A stretch of 64,000 nucleotides of DNA. Source: an uncultured Nocardiaceae bacterium. Lineage in GTDB: Bacteria; Actinomycetota; Actinomycetes; Mycobacteriales; Mycobacteriaceae. Shown here one piece after another: positions 24,389 through 32,548 of this stretch. The stretch is taken from contig CAKZIX010000121.1 of NCBI GenBank assembly GCA_936936565.1, forward strand, positions 1 through 64,000, read 5' to 3'. The notes under the pieces were generated by a model. It did not search any database. It was not told the origin of the DNA and saw nothing but the letters and a program-made list of their open reading frames with translations. How positions within the stretch are numbered: position 1 is the first letter of the stretch; every line of letters begins with the position of its first letter. Position numbers and translations under genes: made by a program.

Positions 24389-24600
24389 TGGCGGACGTCA
24401 CATCTGCCGGTGGGCGTTATCACAGTCACGAAGGTTGGGCGTTTGTCCAGGTGAGCGCGATGGGCGGCTGTCGGTGCCTGCTCTGCGTTGCTAGCATCCT
24501 CGGCGGCCGGATTCGTCGGGCCTCGCTTCCGTAACGGAGAGCTGCGATTGCCCTGCCGGGTAGCGATGAGGGGTACGGCTGGCGTGCCAGCGTCGTCAGG

Positions 24601-25110
24601 TCAGCCGTCTCCGCTCGTCAGCCGCCAGTAGCGGCGCAACGCACGCTCGACCGCCGGGTCCACGGTCATCGGCACCGATGCTTCACGAAGCCCGGCGAGT
24701 AGCTCGCGCACGGTCGCGCGCCGGGTGTAGTCGTAGGGTTGCGAGATTTCGTCACGCACGGGCGGCATGGAGAGCAGAACGAGCGGGCCGTCTTCGGTGT
24801 CCACCGTCAGCGTCCATTGCGGGCCGACCTCGAAACGGGCGCCGCGTACGCGCTGCCACGGCACTGTGCGGCGGCGCCACGCCGTGCGCAGTTGCAGGCC
24901 GTCGCTGCCCAGCACCAGTACGTCGGACGCGAACAGCACCGCCATCAGTGCGACCCCCGCGATCGCGCCGGCCAGCAGTGCCGTGACCACCCGATTGCCG
25001 CCGAAGGCGGCGACGCCGGCCGCGGTGACCGCCGCACCGGCCAGCAGGCCCGCGCACACATAGCCGGCCGCGCGCCCGGGATTGGTGCCCGACCCTGTCA
25101 CCCGCCGCAT
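24601..25110 (-). CDS. membrane protein with a bacterial PH domain
   Basis: A 169-residue protein. Two membrane segments (AAGYVCAGLLAGAAVTAAGV and VTALLAGAIAGVALMAVLF) precede a PH-like beta domain: VLVLGSDGLQLRTAWRRRTVPWQRVRGARFEV. Similar proteins are conserved in Mycobacteriales, function unknown. ATG 25110 has GGGAG five bases upstream. The gap 24389-24600 before it holds nothing I can support. Confidence 0.75.
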   Translation of the reverse strand: MRRVTGSGTNPGRAAGYVCAGLLAGAAVTAAGVAAFGGNRVVTALLAGAIAGVALMAVLFASDVLVLGSDGLQLRTAWRRRTVPWQRVRGARFEVGPQWTLTVDTEDGPLVLLSMPPVRDEISQPYDYTRRATVRELLAGLREASVPMTVDPAVERALRRYWRLTSGDG

Positions 25111-25163
25111 CGACACTCCCGTCGCCTCGCTCGGCCAATCCGGCCAACTGTAGTTTGATGTCC

Positions 25164-26201
25164 ATGCGAATTGGCTTGTCGACGAATTATGCGGGCGGCT
25201 TCGCCGAGACGGCTGCCGAAGTGCAGGATCTCGAGCGCGCCGGCGCCGACATCATCTTCGTGCCGGAGGCGTATTCGTTCGACGCGGTCAGCGCGCTGGG
25301 CTTTCTGGCCGCGCGCACGTCGCGGATCCAGCTCGCCTCGGGCATCCTGCAGCTCTACACCCGCACGCCGACGCTGACCGCGATGACGGCGGCGGGCCTG
25401 GACTACGTCTCCGACGGGCGCTTCGTACTCGGCATCGGCGCGTCCGGACCGCAGGTCATCGAGGGCTTCCACGGCGTGCCCTACGACGCCCCGATCGGGC
25501 GCACCCGAGAAGCCATCGACATCTGCCGCAAGGTGTGGCGGCGCGAGGTGCTCACCTACGACGGCAAGTACTACCAGCTGCCGTTGCCCGCGGAGCGCGG
25601 CACCGGGCTCGGCAAGCCGCTCAAGCTCATCAATCGTCCGGTGCGCGAGCGCATCCCGGTGGTGATCGCGGCACTCGGCCCCAAGAACGTCGAGCTCGCG
25701 GCCGAGATCGCGGAGGGCTGGCAGCCCATCTTCTACTTCCCGGAGAAGGCGCGCGAGGCGTTCGGTGCGGGTCTCGACGCCGGCCTGGCCAAGCGCGATC
25801 CGGCGCTGGGCGCCCTCGACATCTACGCCGGCCCGGCCCTCGCCATCGGCGACGACGTCGAGCACATGCTCGCCTGGGTGAAACCGCACCTGGCGCTCTA
25901 TATCGGCGGCATGGGCGCCAAGAGCAAGAACTTCTATCACACGCTGGCCACCAAGTACGGCTACGGCGCCGAGGCGGACCGGATCCAGGAGCTCTATCTG
26001 GCCGGTCGCAAGGAGGAGGCGGCCGCCGTCGTGCCCGACGAGCTGGTCCGCAGCATCTCCCTCGTCGGGCCGGAAGGCTATGTGAAGGAACGCATTTCGG
26101 CGTTCGCAGCGTCGGGTGTCACGGTGCTCAACGTGGTGCCGCTGGCCGCGACGCCCGCCGAGCGGGTCAGGCTGATCGAGCGTCTGCGGGCGCTGCTGTA
26201 G
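25164..26201 (+). CDS. LLM-class F420-dependent oxidoreductase (Rv3520c-like)
   Basis: A 345-residue TIM-barrel enzyme; MRIGLSTNYAGGF at the start, LGIGASGPQVIEGFHG in the middle and the RIPVVIAALGPKNVELAAEIAEGW stretch match F420-dependent LLM proteins such as M. tuberculosis Rv3520c from memory. The reaction is unknown. A TAGTTT box seven bases before ATG 25164 and the absence of a ribosome site suggest a leaderless transcript. Its end overlaps the convergent SRPBCC gene by 35 bp. Confidence 0.87.
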   Translation: MRIGLSTNYAGGFAETAAEVQDLERAGADIIFVPEAYSFDAVSALGFLAARTSRIQLASGILQLYTRTPTLTAMTAAGLDYVSDGRFVLGIGASGPQVIEGFHGVPYDAPIGRTREAIDICRKVWRREVLTYDGKYYQLPLPAERGTGLGKPLKLINRPVRERIPVVIAALGPKNVELAAEIAEGWQPIFYFPEKAREAFGAGLDAGLAKRDPALGALDIYAGPALAIGDDVEHMLAWVKPHLALYIGGMGAKSKNFYHTLATKYGYGAEADRIQELYLAGRKEEAAAVVPDELVRSISLVGPEGYVKERISAFAASGVTVLNVVPLAATPAERVRLIERLRALL

Positions 26202-26853
26202 CCGACCACCAGTCGGTCCAGCGCTGGGCCAGCTCGTCGTGGTCGGCCAGGCCGTAGGTGGTGATCAGCACCATCGCCCCGCCGTCGGGCCGGTTGGCGT
26301 TGCGCGGCTGGTCGCCGTAGACGAGCAGCCCGGGGCCCCACTGCGCCACGACGAGACCGGCGACGTCGTCGGAGACGAACGTCGCGCGCGTGTCGACGAT
26401 GTCGCCGGTGGGCAGCTCGAGCCGGCCGGGCGCGCCGATACCGAGCACGGCCGCGATCGGCTGCTCGGCACGCCCCTCGAGAAAGATCGTCCGGCGTGGC
26501 GCCAGGCTGTGATTCTCGATGCCGAACTTCAACTGCGCCAGGAAGATTCGCCAACCCTGCGTGACGTCGTCGTACCATTCGTCCCATTCGGGATTGTTGC
26601 CTTTGGGTGCGCGGGTGATGCGCACGGTGGTGCCCGCGTCGGCGGGATGCAGGGTGAAGCGATCACCGTCGCCCATGCTGACGGTCAGCGCGTCCCGGTC
26701 GTAGGCGGCGGTGCCGTAGATGATGCCGATCTCTTCGTCGAGGCTGTCGAGCTCCCAGCCGTGCCAGCGTCGGATGAGTTCGGGATCCGACAGTGCCTGC
26801 CACACCACCTCGGGCGGTGCGGCGACGGTGACCTCGATGCGAATCTCGTTCAT
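26167..26853 (-). CDS. SRPBCC (AHSA1-type) domain protein
   Basis: A 228-residue protein. The first ~105 residues carry the START-like pattern IRIEVTVAAPPEVVWQALSDPELIRRWHGW; the second half, including LVVAQWGPGLLVYG and LITTYG, looks like a repeat of the same fold. Start ATG 26853 overlaps the ArsR stop as ATGA, so the two are coupled. Function unknown; it forms the second ArsR-SRPBCC module of the window. Confidence 0.82.
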   Translation of the reverse strand: MNEIRIEVTVAAPPEVVWQALSDPELIRRWHGWELDSLDEEIGIIYGTAAYDRDALTVSMGDGDRFTLHPADAGTTVRITRAPKGNNPEWDEWYDDVTQGWRIFLAQLKFGIENHSLAPRRTIFLEGRAEQPIAAVLGIGAPGRLELPTGDIVDTRATFVSDDVAGLVVAQWGPGLLVYGDQPRNANRPDGGAMVLITTYGLADHDELAQRWTDWWSATAAPADARSA

Positions 26854-27446
26854 GATGGCGGCCTTTCGGAGTGCGGTGCGGGGTAGCCACCGGCGACGAC
26901 GCGATAGCGACGGCCGTCGGGGGAGTCGAATTGCTCGGCAACGGTGGCGATCGCCTCGGCGAGCGCCTCGGTGAAGCGGTGAACATCGGACGGAGACGCG
27001 AAGCGGACCTCGGATTCGAGCGTGTAGGTGAGCAGCCGGGTGCCCGTGCGGTCCGCGGCGCCCTGCATGCGGACCACGTCGCGCACCGTCTGGGTGGCCA
27101 CTCCGACGAGATGATCGGCGGCGTGGCGCGCCGAATCGGTTGCCGGAGGCGGGCCCAGTACGTCCGGATCGACGACGAAAACACCTGCGCACGTTTGCAT
27201 TACCCGTTCGGTGCAACCTCGCCGACGGCGCGTTTCGACGAGCTCGAGCAACCCGGCCGACTCGAGCCGGCGCAGGTGATAGTTCAGCTTCTGTCGAGGC
27301 ATGTCGAGCTCGGCGGCCAACTCCGTGGCCGATGCCGGGGTGCGGAGGCGCTCCAGGAGCCGGCGCCGCAGCGGATCCAGCGCTGTGCGTAGTTGGTCCG
27401 GATCGCCGAGCAGTTCCACACCGTCAACTGTCCAATAGACAAACAT
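26850..27446 (-). CDS. ArsR-type winged-helix regulator
   Basis: A 198-residue protein. Residues ~15-85 form an ArsR-like winged helix (LDPLRRRLLERLRTPASATELAAELDMPRQKLNYHLRRLESAGLL). The longer C-terminal half has no recognised motif. ATG 27446 lies in the centre of a GACAAA/TTTGTC palindrome with no ribosome site, so the message is probably leaderless and the protein could bind over its own start. Confidence 0.82.
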   Translation of the reverse strand: MFVYWTVDGVELLGDPDQLRTALDPLRRRLLERLRTPASATELAAELDMPRQKLNYHLRRLESAGLLELVETRRRRGCTERVMQTCAGVFVVDPDVLGPPPATDSARHAADHLVGVATQTVRDVVRMQGAADRTGTRLLTYTLESEVRFASPSDVHRFTEALAEAIATVAEQFDSPDGRRYRVVAGGYPAPHSERPPS

Positions 27447-27453
27447 TTTTGTC
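27438..27453. promoter_or_regulatory. inverted repeat GACAAA-N4-TTTGTC over a start codon
   Basis: A 6-bp inverted repeat surrounds the ATG of the ArsR gene (complement of 27444-27446). An AT-rich TTAATT lies about seven bases further upstream, as a -10 box of a leaderless promoter would. Binding here would block initiation directly. Confidence 0.5.
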
Positions 27454-27495
27454 AATTAATGACCGGTAGTTCCGCAAGGCGCGGGGGCGGGCCGC

Positions 27496-28359
27496 TCAGG
27501 CGGGCGCCGGCAGGCCCATCGGATTGCCGGCCATCGCGGTGTCGGTGAAGATCAGCTGCGCGAGCGGGCGCACCAGATCGGCGAGCCGCGCGGCCTGGCC
27601 TGCGCCGACGGTGCGCCAGGGCTGCGCGGCGGCGGCATCGGTGCGCTCCTCGACCCAATCCCGCAGAGCCACACCGGCTTCGGTCAATGCCCCGGATTCG
27701 TCGAGCAACCCGCGCGCGACCAGGCGCGCCGCCGCGTCGGCCCACTCGTCCGGTGTCCAGCCGCGCGAGAGCCGCAGTCGGTCGGATTCGGCGCGGCCCG
27801 CTGCGGCGAACATGACGAGCGCCTCGCAGGGGTCGAGCTGGGCGGTGACCAGCGCCGCGACGTGCGCGTCGCCGCGCGACTCGCGCAACACCGTCTGCGC
27901 ATGCGACAGCACCAGATGCGGGGCAGTGGGCCAATCCAGGGCGGCATTGGCTGCGGCGAGCGGGCGCCCTGCGGTCTGCGCGGCCAGCGCCGCCGTGCGC
28001 GCGATGTCGGCCGCCTCGGCCACGGCAGCACCCGACACGGCATCGCCGAGTACCCGGCGCAGCGCGGCGTCGATGCTCGTCGTCCTGGCGTCGAGCAGCT
28101 GCGCGGGAGCCGCGCGGCGCCAGGCATCCGGAATTGCCCGAGACACCCGGGCCGGCGCGAAGTTGTAGAAGGTAGCGAACACGACGGCCGGCCCGACGGC
28201 GCCCAGCGGCGCAGCGCGCAGCCCGAAATAGCTCATCCAATAGCCCGCGAGCCCGAGCGCATCCGTCGCCGCTTTCGGCTCCGGGGCGAAATACACAATC
28301 GCGTGGTAGGGCTCGAGGACCTGCCACATCCGGCGTGCGAGGGTGCTCACCCCCGCCAC
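27496..28359 (-). CDS. SCO6745-family protein
   Basis: A 287-residue protein of an actinobacterial family recognised from its N-terminus: LARRMWQVLEPYHAIVYFAPE followed by GLAGYWMSYFGLRAAPLG and FATFYNFAPARVSRAIPDAW. The C-terminal half has a winged-helix-like stretch (LVARGLLDESGALTEAGVALRDWVEERTD). Function unknown. GTG 28359 follows the cupin stop by 1 bp, so the two are probably co-transcribed. Tightly spaced downstream of thyA-dfrA. Confidence 0.75.
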   Translation of the reverse strand: MAGVSTLARRMWQVLEPYHAIVYFAPEPKAATDALGLAGYWMSYFGLRAAPLGAVGPAVVFATFYNFAPARVSRAIPDAWRRAAPAQLLDARTTSIDAALRRVLGDAVSGAAVAEAADIARTAALAAQTAGRPLAAANAALDWPTAPHLVLSHAQTVLRESRGDAHVAALVTAQLDPCEALVMFAAAGRAESDRLRLSRGWTPDEWADAAARLVARGLLDESGALTEAGVALRDWVEERTDAAAAQPWRTVGAGQAARLADLVRPLAQLIFTDTAMAGNPMGLPAPA

Positions 28360-28360
28360 G

Positions 28361-28687
28361 CTACTTGGCGACAGTGAGCAGAAACGCCACGTCTTCGAGC
28401 GCTTGGACGCTGTGGCGCGCCTTCGGCAAGATCAGCAGATCGCCCGACGAGCCCTTCCAGGCGTTCTCGCCGCTGCGCAGCTCCAGCTTGCCCGACAGCA
28501 CCAGCACGGTGGCATCGCCCTTGTTGTCGTGCTCGGCGAGGCTTTGCCCGGCGATCAACCCGATCACCGTCTGCCGCAGCGACTGCGCGTGCCCGCCGTA
28601 GATGGTTTGCGAGCTGCGGCCGCTGGTGGCGTTCGCCGCGGCCTTGAGCTGTTCGCGCGCGACCGCGGTGAGGGACTTCTTGTCCAT
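28361..28687 (-). CDS. small cupin protein
   Basis: A 108-residue single-cupin protein: LIAGQSLAEHDNKGDATVLVLSGKLELRSG and GDLLILPKARHSVQALEDVAFLLTV are the two cupin motifs. His residues for a metal are partly present (EHD, RHS). It may bind a small ligand or metal; no reaction can be assigned. It lies between dfrA and the SCO6745-family gene on the same strand. Confidence 0.82.
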   Translation of the reverse strand: MDKKSLTAVAREQLKAAANATSGRSSQTIYGGHAQSLRQTVIGLIAGQSLAEHDNKGDATVLVLSGKLELRSGENAWKGSSGDLLILPKARHSVQALEDVAFLLTVAK

Positions 28688-28697
28688 GGCGACTCTT

Positions 28698-29258
28698 TCA
28701 TGGGTGGGAAAGGGTGCCTTTGGAGTATGCCGTACCGCCGCAGCCTTCGATGGCCGAATTCCTTAGGTAGGACAGCCATCTGAAGCGCAGCCCGGATGTT
28801 TCGGAGACCTGCCACGGCGAGCGCGCAGCGACCTGCCAGGTGGCGTCGATATCCGGTGCATAGGCATCGCCCTCGAGGTCGGCCGCGATCTCGGTGACCT
28901 CCAGGCGGTGCGCCAACGGCATTGCCGCGCGGTAGATTTCACCGCCGCCGGCGATCCATGTCTCGACGTCACCGGCGAGTTCGAGCGCCGCGTCCAGCGA
29001 GGCCGCCACCTCGGCGCCCGGTTGCGCCCACTCCGGCTGCCGCGTGATCACGATGTTGCGCCGACCGGCGAGTGGGCGGTGCCGCGGCGGCAGCGAATCC
29101 CAGGTACGCCGGCCCATCACGACCGGATGCCCCATCGTCACCGCCTTGAAATGGGCCAGGTCCTCGGGCAGCCGCCATGGAATCGCGTTGTCGCGCCCGA
29201 TGACACCGGCGGTGGTCTGTGCCCAGACGAGGTTGATCGCACGGGCACTAGACGGCAA
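28698..29258 (-). CDS. dfrA: dihydrofolate reductase
   Basis: A 186-residue DHFR that reduces dihydrofolate to tetrahydrofolate with NADPH, replacing the folate oxidised by ThyA. Motifs: GVIGRDNAIPWRLPEDLAHFK with the catalytic acid in PEDL, VVMGRRTWDSLP, and WIAGGGEIYRAAMP. No ATG or GTG fits: the only in-frame start near the family N-terminus is TTG 29258, preceded by AAGGCG, which overlaps the thyA stop by 11 bp. The start is therefore uncertain. Confidence 0.92.
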   Translation of the reverse strand: MPSSARAINLVWAQTTAGVIGRDNAIPWRLPEDLAHFKAVTMGHPVVMGRRTWDSLPPRHRPLAGRRNIVITRQPEWAQPGAEVAASLDAALELAGDVETWIAGGGEIYRAAMPLAHRLEVTEIAADLEGDAYAPDIDATWQVAARSPWQVSETSGLRFRWLSYLRNSAIEGCGGTAYSKGTLSHP

Positions 29259-30042
29259 CGGGCGCCTTGATTGCCGGATGATGCCGATAGTCGACGACCG
29301 CGACATCGGAGTAGCAGTAGTCGAACAGCGACTCGGCCGGGCGCAACTGCAGCGTGGGGAACTCGTAGGCAGTGCGGGAGAGCTGCTCGCGGACCTGCTC
29401 GACATGATTGTCGTAGATGTGGCAATCGCCGCCGGTCCAGATGAAATCGCCGGGGATCAGGCCGGTCTGCTGCGCGATCATGTGGGTGAGCAGGGCGTAG
29501 GACGCGATGTTGAACGGCACGCCGAGGAACAGATCGGCGCTGCGCTGGTAGAGCTGGCAGGACAGCCGGCCCTCGGCGACGTAGAACTGGAAGAACGCAT
29601 GGCACGGCGCCAGCGCCATCCGGTCCAGCTCGGCGACGTTCCACGCGGAGACGATGATGCGCCGCGAATCCGGATCGGCGCGAAGGGTTTTCAGCACCTG
29701 CGCGATCTGATCGATGTGACCGCCGTCGGGGGTGGGCCACGACCGCCACTGCACCCCGTAGACGGGCCCGAGCTCGCCGTCGGCGTCGGCCCACTCGTCC
29801 CAGATGGTGACGCCGTGCTCCTGCAGCCAGGTGACGTTGGAATCGCCGCGCAGGAACCACAGCAACTCGTACACGACGGCCTTGAGGAACACCTTCTTGG
29901 TGGTGATCAACGGGAACCCGGCCGACAGGTCGTAACGCAGCTGATGCCCGAACAGGCTGCGCGTGCCGGTGCCGGTGCGATCCGCTTTCGGCGCCCCCGT
30001 GTCGAGCACGCGGCGCAACAAGTCCTCGTACTGGGTGTCCAC
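29248..30042 (-). CDS. thyA: thymidylate synthase
   Basis: A 264-residue ThyA that methylates dUMP to dTMP using methylene-tetrahydrofolate. It opens YEDLLRRVLDTGAPKADRTGTGT (phosphate-binding Arg loop). The catalytic Cys lies in MALAPCHAFFQFYV, and QRSADLFLGVPFNIASYALL and GDCHIYDNHVEQ follow as expected. The GTG start is at 30042. It overlaps dfrA, forming the usual folate pair. Confidence 0.97.
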   Translation of the reverse strand: MDTQYEDLLRRVLDTGAPKADRTGTGTRSLFGHQLRYDLSAGFPLITTKKVFLKAVVYELLWFLRGDSNVTWLQEHGVTIWDEWADADGELGPVYGVQWRSWPTPDGGHIDQIAQVLKTLRADPDSRRIIVSAWNVAELDRMALAPCHAFFQFYVAEGRLSCQLYQRSADLFLGVPFNIASYALLTHMIAQQTGLIPGDFIWTGGDCHIYDNHVEQVREQLSRTAYEFPTLQLRPAESLFDYCYSDVAVVDYRHHPAIKAPVAV

Positions 30043-30074
30043 GAGCCGAGTGTACGAGCCGGCTCCGACAAACC

Positions 30075-30824
30075 TCAGCCGGTGCGGGCCGACACGGCGG
30101 CGAGAATGGCGGCCACCACATCGTCCGGCCGGTATTTGAGGTCATGCCAGTCGAATCGCAGCACCACCCAGCCCGCCTCCTGCAACGTCTGCTCGCGGCG
30201 CGCGACGCGCCCCGCGTGATCGGGGCCGCGCCGGAACCGCCAGCCGTCGGTGTCCACCAGCACCCGCGCAGCCTCGAACGTGGCCGCCACCCGGTAGCCG
30301 CGCACCCCGGTGCTGGTGCGCCAGCCACGCACCCGGGCCCGGCGCAGCACCTGGTGCAACATGCGCTCGGCGGCCTGCGCACTGCCGTCGGCGGCCGCAC
30401 GCAAGTATTCGGCGCAGCGGGCGCTGCCCGCACGGCCGAGATTGCGCCGGTGGGTGCGCTCGAGTTCGTGCAGGTCCGTGCCCTGCATCAGCGCCCGATC
30501 CACGAACACCGAACCCTCGGGTACCAGGACCGCGGTTTCCAGAATCGTCAGCGGCACGGTGGTGACCCGCAATCCGCGGCTGCGCACCACGTCTGCTGCG
30601 GGCACATTGCGCCGACGGGTGCGGATGCCCTCCATCCGGTCCGGGGTGCGGCCGGTGGACACCGTCAGCCAGCATTGGTCCGGTGGCTCGGCGAGCAGCC
30701 CGTGCCACCACGCGGCACTCGGCCCGTACACCACGCCGCCCACGACGGCCGCCGCGGCGCGCAGCCGAGCCTGTGGATCCGACTCGCAGTGGCCCGCGCG
30801 CGGCGCGGGCGAGGACCTGGTCAC
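30075..30824 (-). CDS. DUF559-type protein with a degraded nuclease centre
   Basis: A 249-residue protein from GTG 30824 (the frame stays open to 30938, so the N-terminus is uncertain). It resembles the actinobacterial proteins with an AbiEi-like N-part (VVYGPSAAWWHGLL, LRVTTVPLTILETAV) and a C-terminal Vsr/DUF559 domain (REQTLQEAGWVVLRFDWHDL). Where active members read VDF...VEVDG this one reads VAATFE and LVDTDG: one Asp is Ala and the Glu is Asp. It may have lost cleavage. Paralogue of the gene at 39.7 kb. It is divergent from cobF. Confidence 0.7.
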   Translation of the reverse strand: MTRSSPAPRAGHCESDPQARLRAAAAVVGGVVYGPSAAWWHGLLAEPPDQCWLTVSTGRTPDRMEGIRTRRRNVPAADVVRSRGLRVTTVPLTILETAVLVPEGSVFVDRALMQGTDLHELERTHRRNLGRAGSARCAEYLRAAADGSAQAAERMLHQVLRRARVRGWRTSTGVRGYRVAATFEAARVLVDTDGWRFRRGPDHAGRVARREQTLQEAGWVVLRFDWHDLKYRPDDVVAAILAAVSARTG

Positions 30825-30906
30825 ATCGGATTCGACGCGCGCCGGTCCCGGCGCGGTTCCCAGCTGCGAAATCGTGAAGACTTCTACCCGCCGATACAGT
30901 GTGGCG

Positions 30907-31650
30907 GTGCGCAAGCTGTTCGTCATCGGAATCGGCACCGGGGACCCGGATCAGATCACGGTCCAGGCCATCAAGGCCGTGAACCAGGCCGAGGTGTTCT
31001 TCGTGATGGGCAAGGGCGCCGAGAAGCGTGAGCTGGTGCAGGTGCGCTCGGCCATTCTGCGCGAGCACATGACCCGCCCCTACACCGTCGTGGAGATCCC
31101 GGACCCACCGCGCGACCGCCGCCCCGCCGACTACGTCGGCGCGGTCGAGGAATGGCACGACCGGCGCGCACAAGTGCTCGAAAACGAGTTCGTCGCCATC
31201 GGCGAGACCACCGCCGCACTGCTGGTCTGGGGCGATCCGTCGCTGTACGACAGCACCCTGCGCGTCGTCGAGCGGGTGCTGGATCGGGCCTGGATCAGCT
31301 TCGACTACGAGGTGGTCCCCGGCATCACCGCACCGCAAACCCTCGCCGCGCGGCACAAGATCGTGCTCAATCAGGTCGGCGAGCCGGTGCACATCACCAC
31401 CGGACGCCGGCTGCGCCACGGCCTGCCGCGCGGGGTGCGCGACGCCGTGGTGATGCTCGACGCCGACGACAGCTTCCGCGAGCTGCCCGCCGACACCGAA
31501 ATCTGGTGGGCCGCATACCTGGGGATGCCCGACGAGACGCTGCTGCACGGCACCGTCGGGGCCGTCGGCGCGCAGATCAGCGCCGCGCGCGCCGAGCTGC
31601 GCGAGCGCAAGGGCTGGATCTTCGACACCTACGCGGTGCGGTTGAGGTAG
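30907..31650 (+). CDS. cobF: precorrin-6A synthase (deacetylating)
   Basis: A 247-residue SAM-dependent methyltransferase of aerobic cobalamin synthesis: it methylates precorrin-5 at C1 with loss of acetate. The tetrapyrrole-methylase pattern LFVIGIGTGDPDQITVQAI opens the protein; LVWGDPSLYDSTLRVVERV and EVVPGITAPQTLAARH follow. GTG 30907 lies six bases after TACAGT, so it may be leaderless. No other cob gene is nearby. The gene is deleted in M. tuberculosis but kept in many relatives. Confidence 0.92.
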   Translation: MRKLFVIGIGTGDPDQITVQAIKAVNQAEVFFVMGKGAEKRELVQVRSAILREHMTRPYTVVEIPDPPRDRRPADYVGAVEEWHDRRAQVLENEFVAIGETTAALLVWGDPSLYDSTLRVVERVLDRAWISFDYEVVPGITAPQTLAARHKIVLNQVGEPVHITTGRRLRHGLPRGVRDAVVMLDADDSFRELPADTEIWWAAYLGMPDETLLHGTVGAVGAQISAARAELRERKGWIFDTYAVRLR

Positions 31651-31680
31651 CGAACGGATCACGCTGCGTAGCATCGCGGT

Positions 31681-32547
31681 ATGCCCGAACTCCCCGAGGT
31701 CGAGGCGCTGGCCCAGTTCCTCAGCGCGCATGCCGTCGGCGCGGTCGTCGGACGCGTCGACGTCGCGGCGCTGAGCGTGCTCAAGACCTTCGAGCCGGCG
31801 CCCACCGCGCTGCAGGGACGCGACGTCACCGGCGCGGGGCGCTGGGGCAAGCACCTCGGCCTGAACTGCGACGGACTGTGGCTGGTGACGCACCTGTCGC
31901 GCGGGGGCTGGCTGCGCTGGACCGACCACCCGAGTGCGGCGCCGCCGAAGCCGGGCAAGGGCCCGCTCGCCCTGCGCCTGCATCTGTTCACCCCTGAGGC
32001 CGACACCCCGGCGTTCGATCTCACCGAGGCCGGCACCAAGAAGCGGCTGGCGGTGTGGATTGTCGAAGACCCGCACCGGATTCCGCAGATTGCCCGGTTG
32101 GGACCGGATGCGCTCGAGGTCACGCAGGAGCAGTTCGCGCAGCTGCTCGCGACCACCTCCGCGCGGTTGAAGACCGCGCTCACCGATCAGATGCTGCTCG
32201 CCGGGATCGGCAACGCCTACTCCGACGAAATTCTGCACACCGCAAAGCTTTCCCCCTTTGCGACGACGAACAAGCTCACCCCGGAACAGGTTTCGACCCT
32301 GTACGAGACGATGCGCGCCGTGCTCACCGACGCCGTGGCCCGATCGGTGGGACAGGACGCGGCCCGGCTGAAGGGCGAAAAGCGTTCCGGCATGCGGGTG
32401 CATGCCCGCACCGGGCTGCCGTGCCCGGTGTGCGGCGACATCGTCCGCGAAGTGTCCTATGCGGACAAATCGTTCCAGTACTGCGCCACCTGCCAGACCG
32501 GCGGCAAGGTGCTTGCCGACCGGCGGATGTCGCGGCTGCTCAAGTAG
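31681..32547 (+). CDS. Fpg/Nei-family DNA glycosylase
   Basis: A 288-residue base-excision repair glycosylase/AP lyase. The invariant MPELPEVE N-terminus supplies the catalytic Pro1 and Glu2. The helix-two-turns-helix LTDQMLLAGIGNAYSDEILH and a complete zinc finger (CPVC ... CATC QTGGKVLADRRMSRLLK) are present. It would remove oxidised bases. The C-terminal Arg in ADRR fits DNA contact. In M. tuberculosis a truncated relative (Rv0944) lies near pgi; this copy is full length. Confidence 0.92.
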   Translation: MPELPEVEALAQFLSAHAVGAVVGRVDVAALSVLKTFEPAPTALQGRDVTGAGRWGKHLGLNCDGLWLVTHLSRGGWLRWTDHPSAAPPKPGKGPLALRLHLFTPEADTPAFDLTEAGTKKRLAVWIVEDPHRIPQIARLGPDALEVTQEQFAQLLATTSARLKTALTDQMLLAGIGNAYSDEILHTAKLSPFATTNKLTPEQVSTLYETMRAVLTDAVARSVGQDAARLKGEKRSGMRVHARTGLPCPVCGDIVREVSYADKSFQYCATCQTGGKVLADRRMSRLLK

Positions 32548-32548
32548 C

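Noticed and set aside
24451..24534. 28-codon frame with a Cys-rich start (GCRCLLC) before the PH-domain gene
   Set aside because: No ribosome site, no partner gene for a modified peptide, and the length is within chance expectation.
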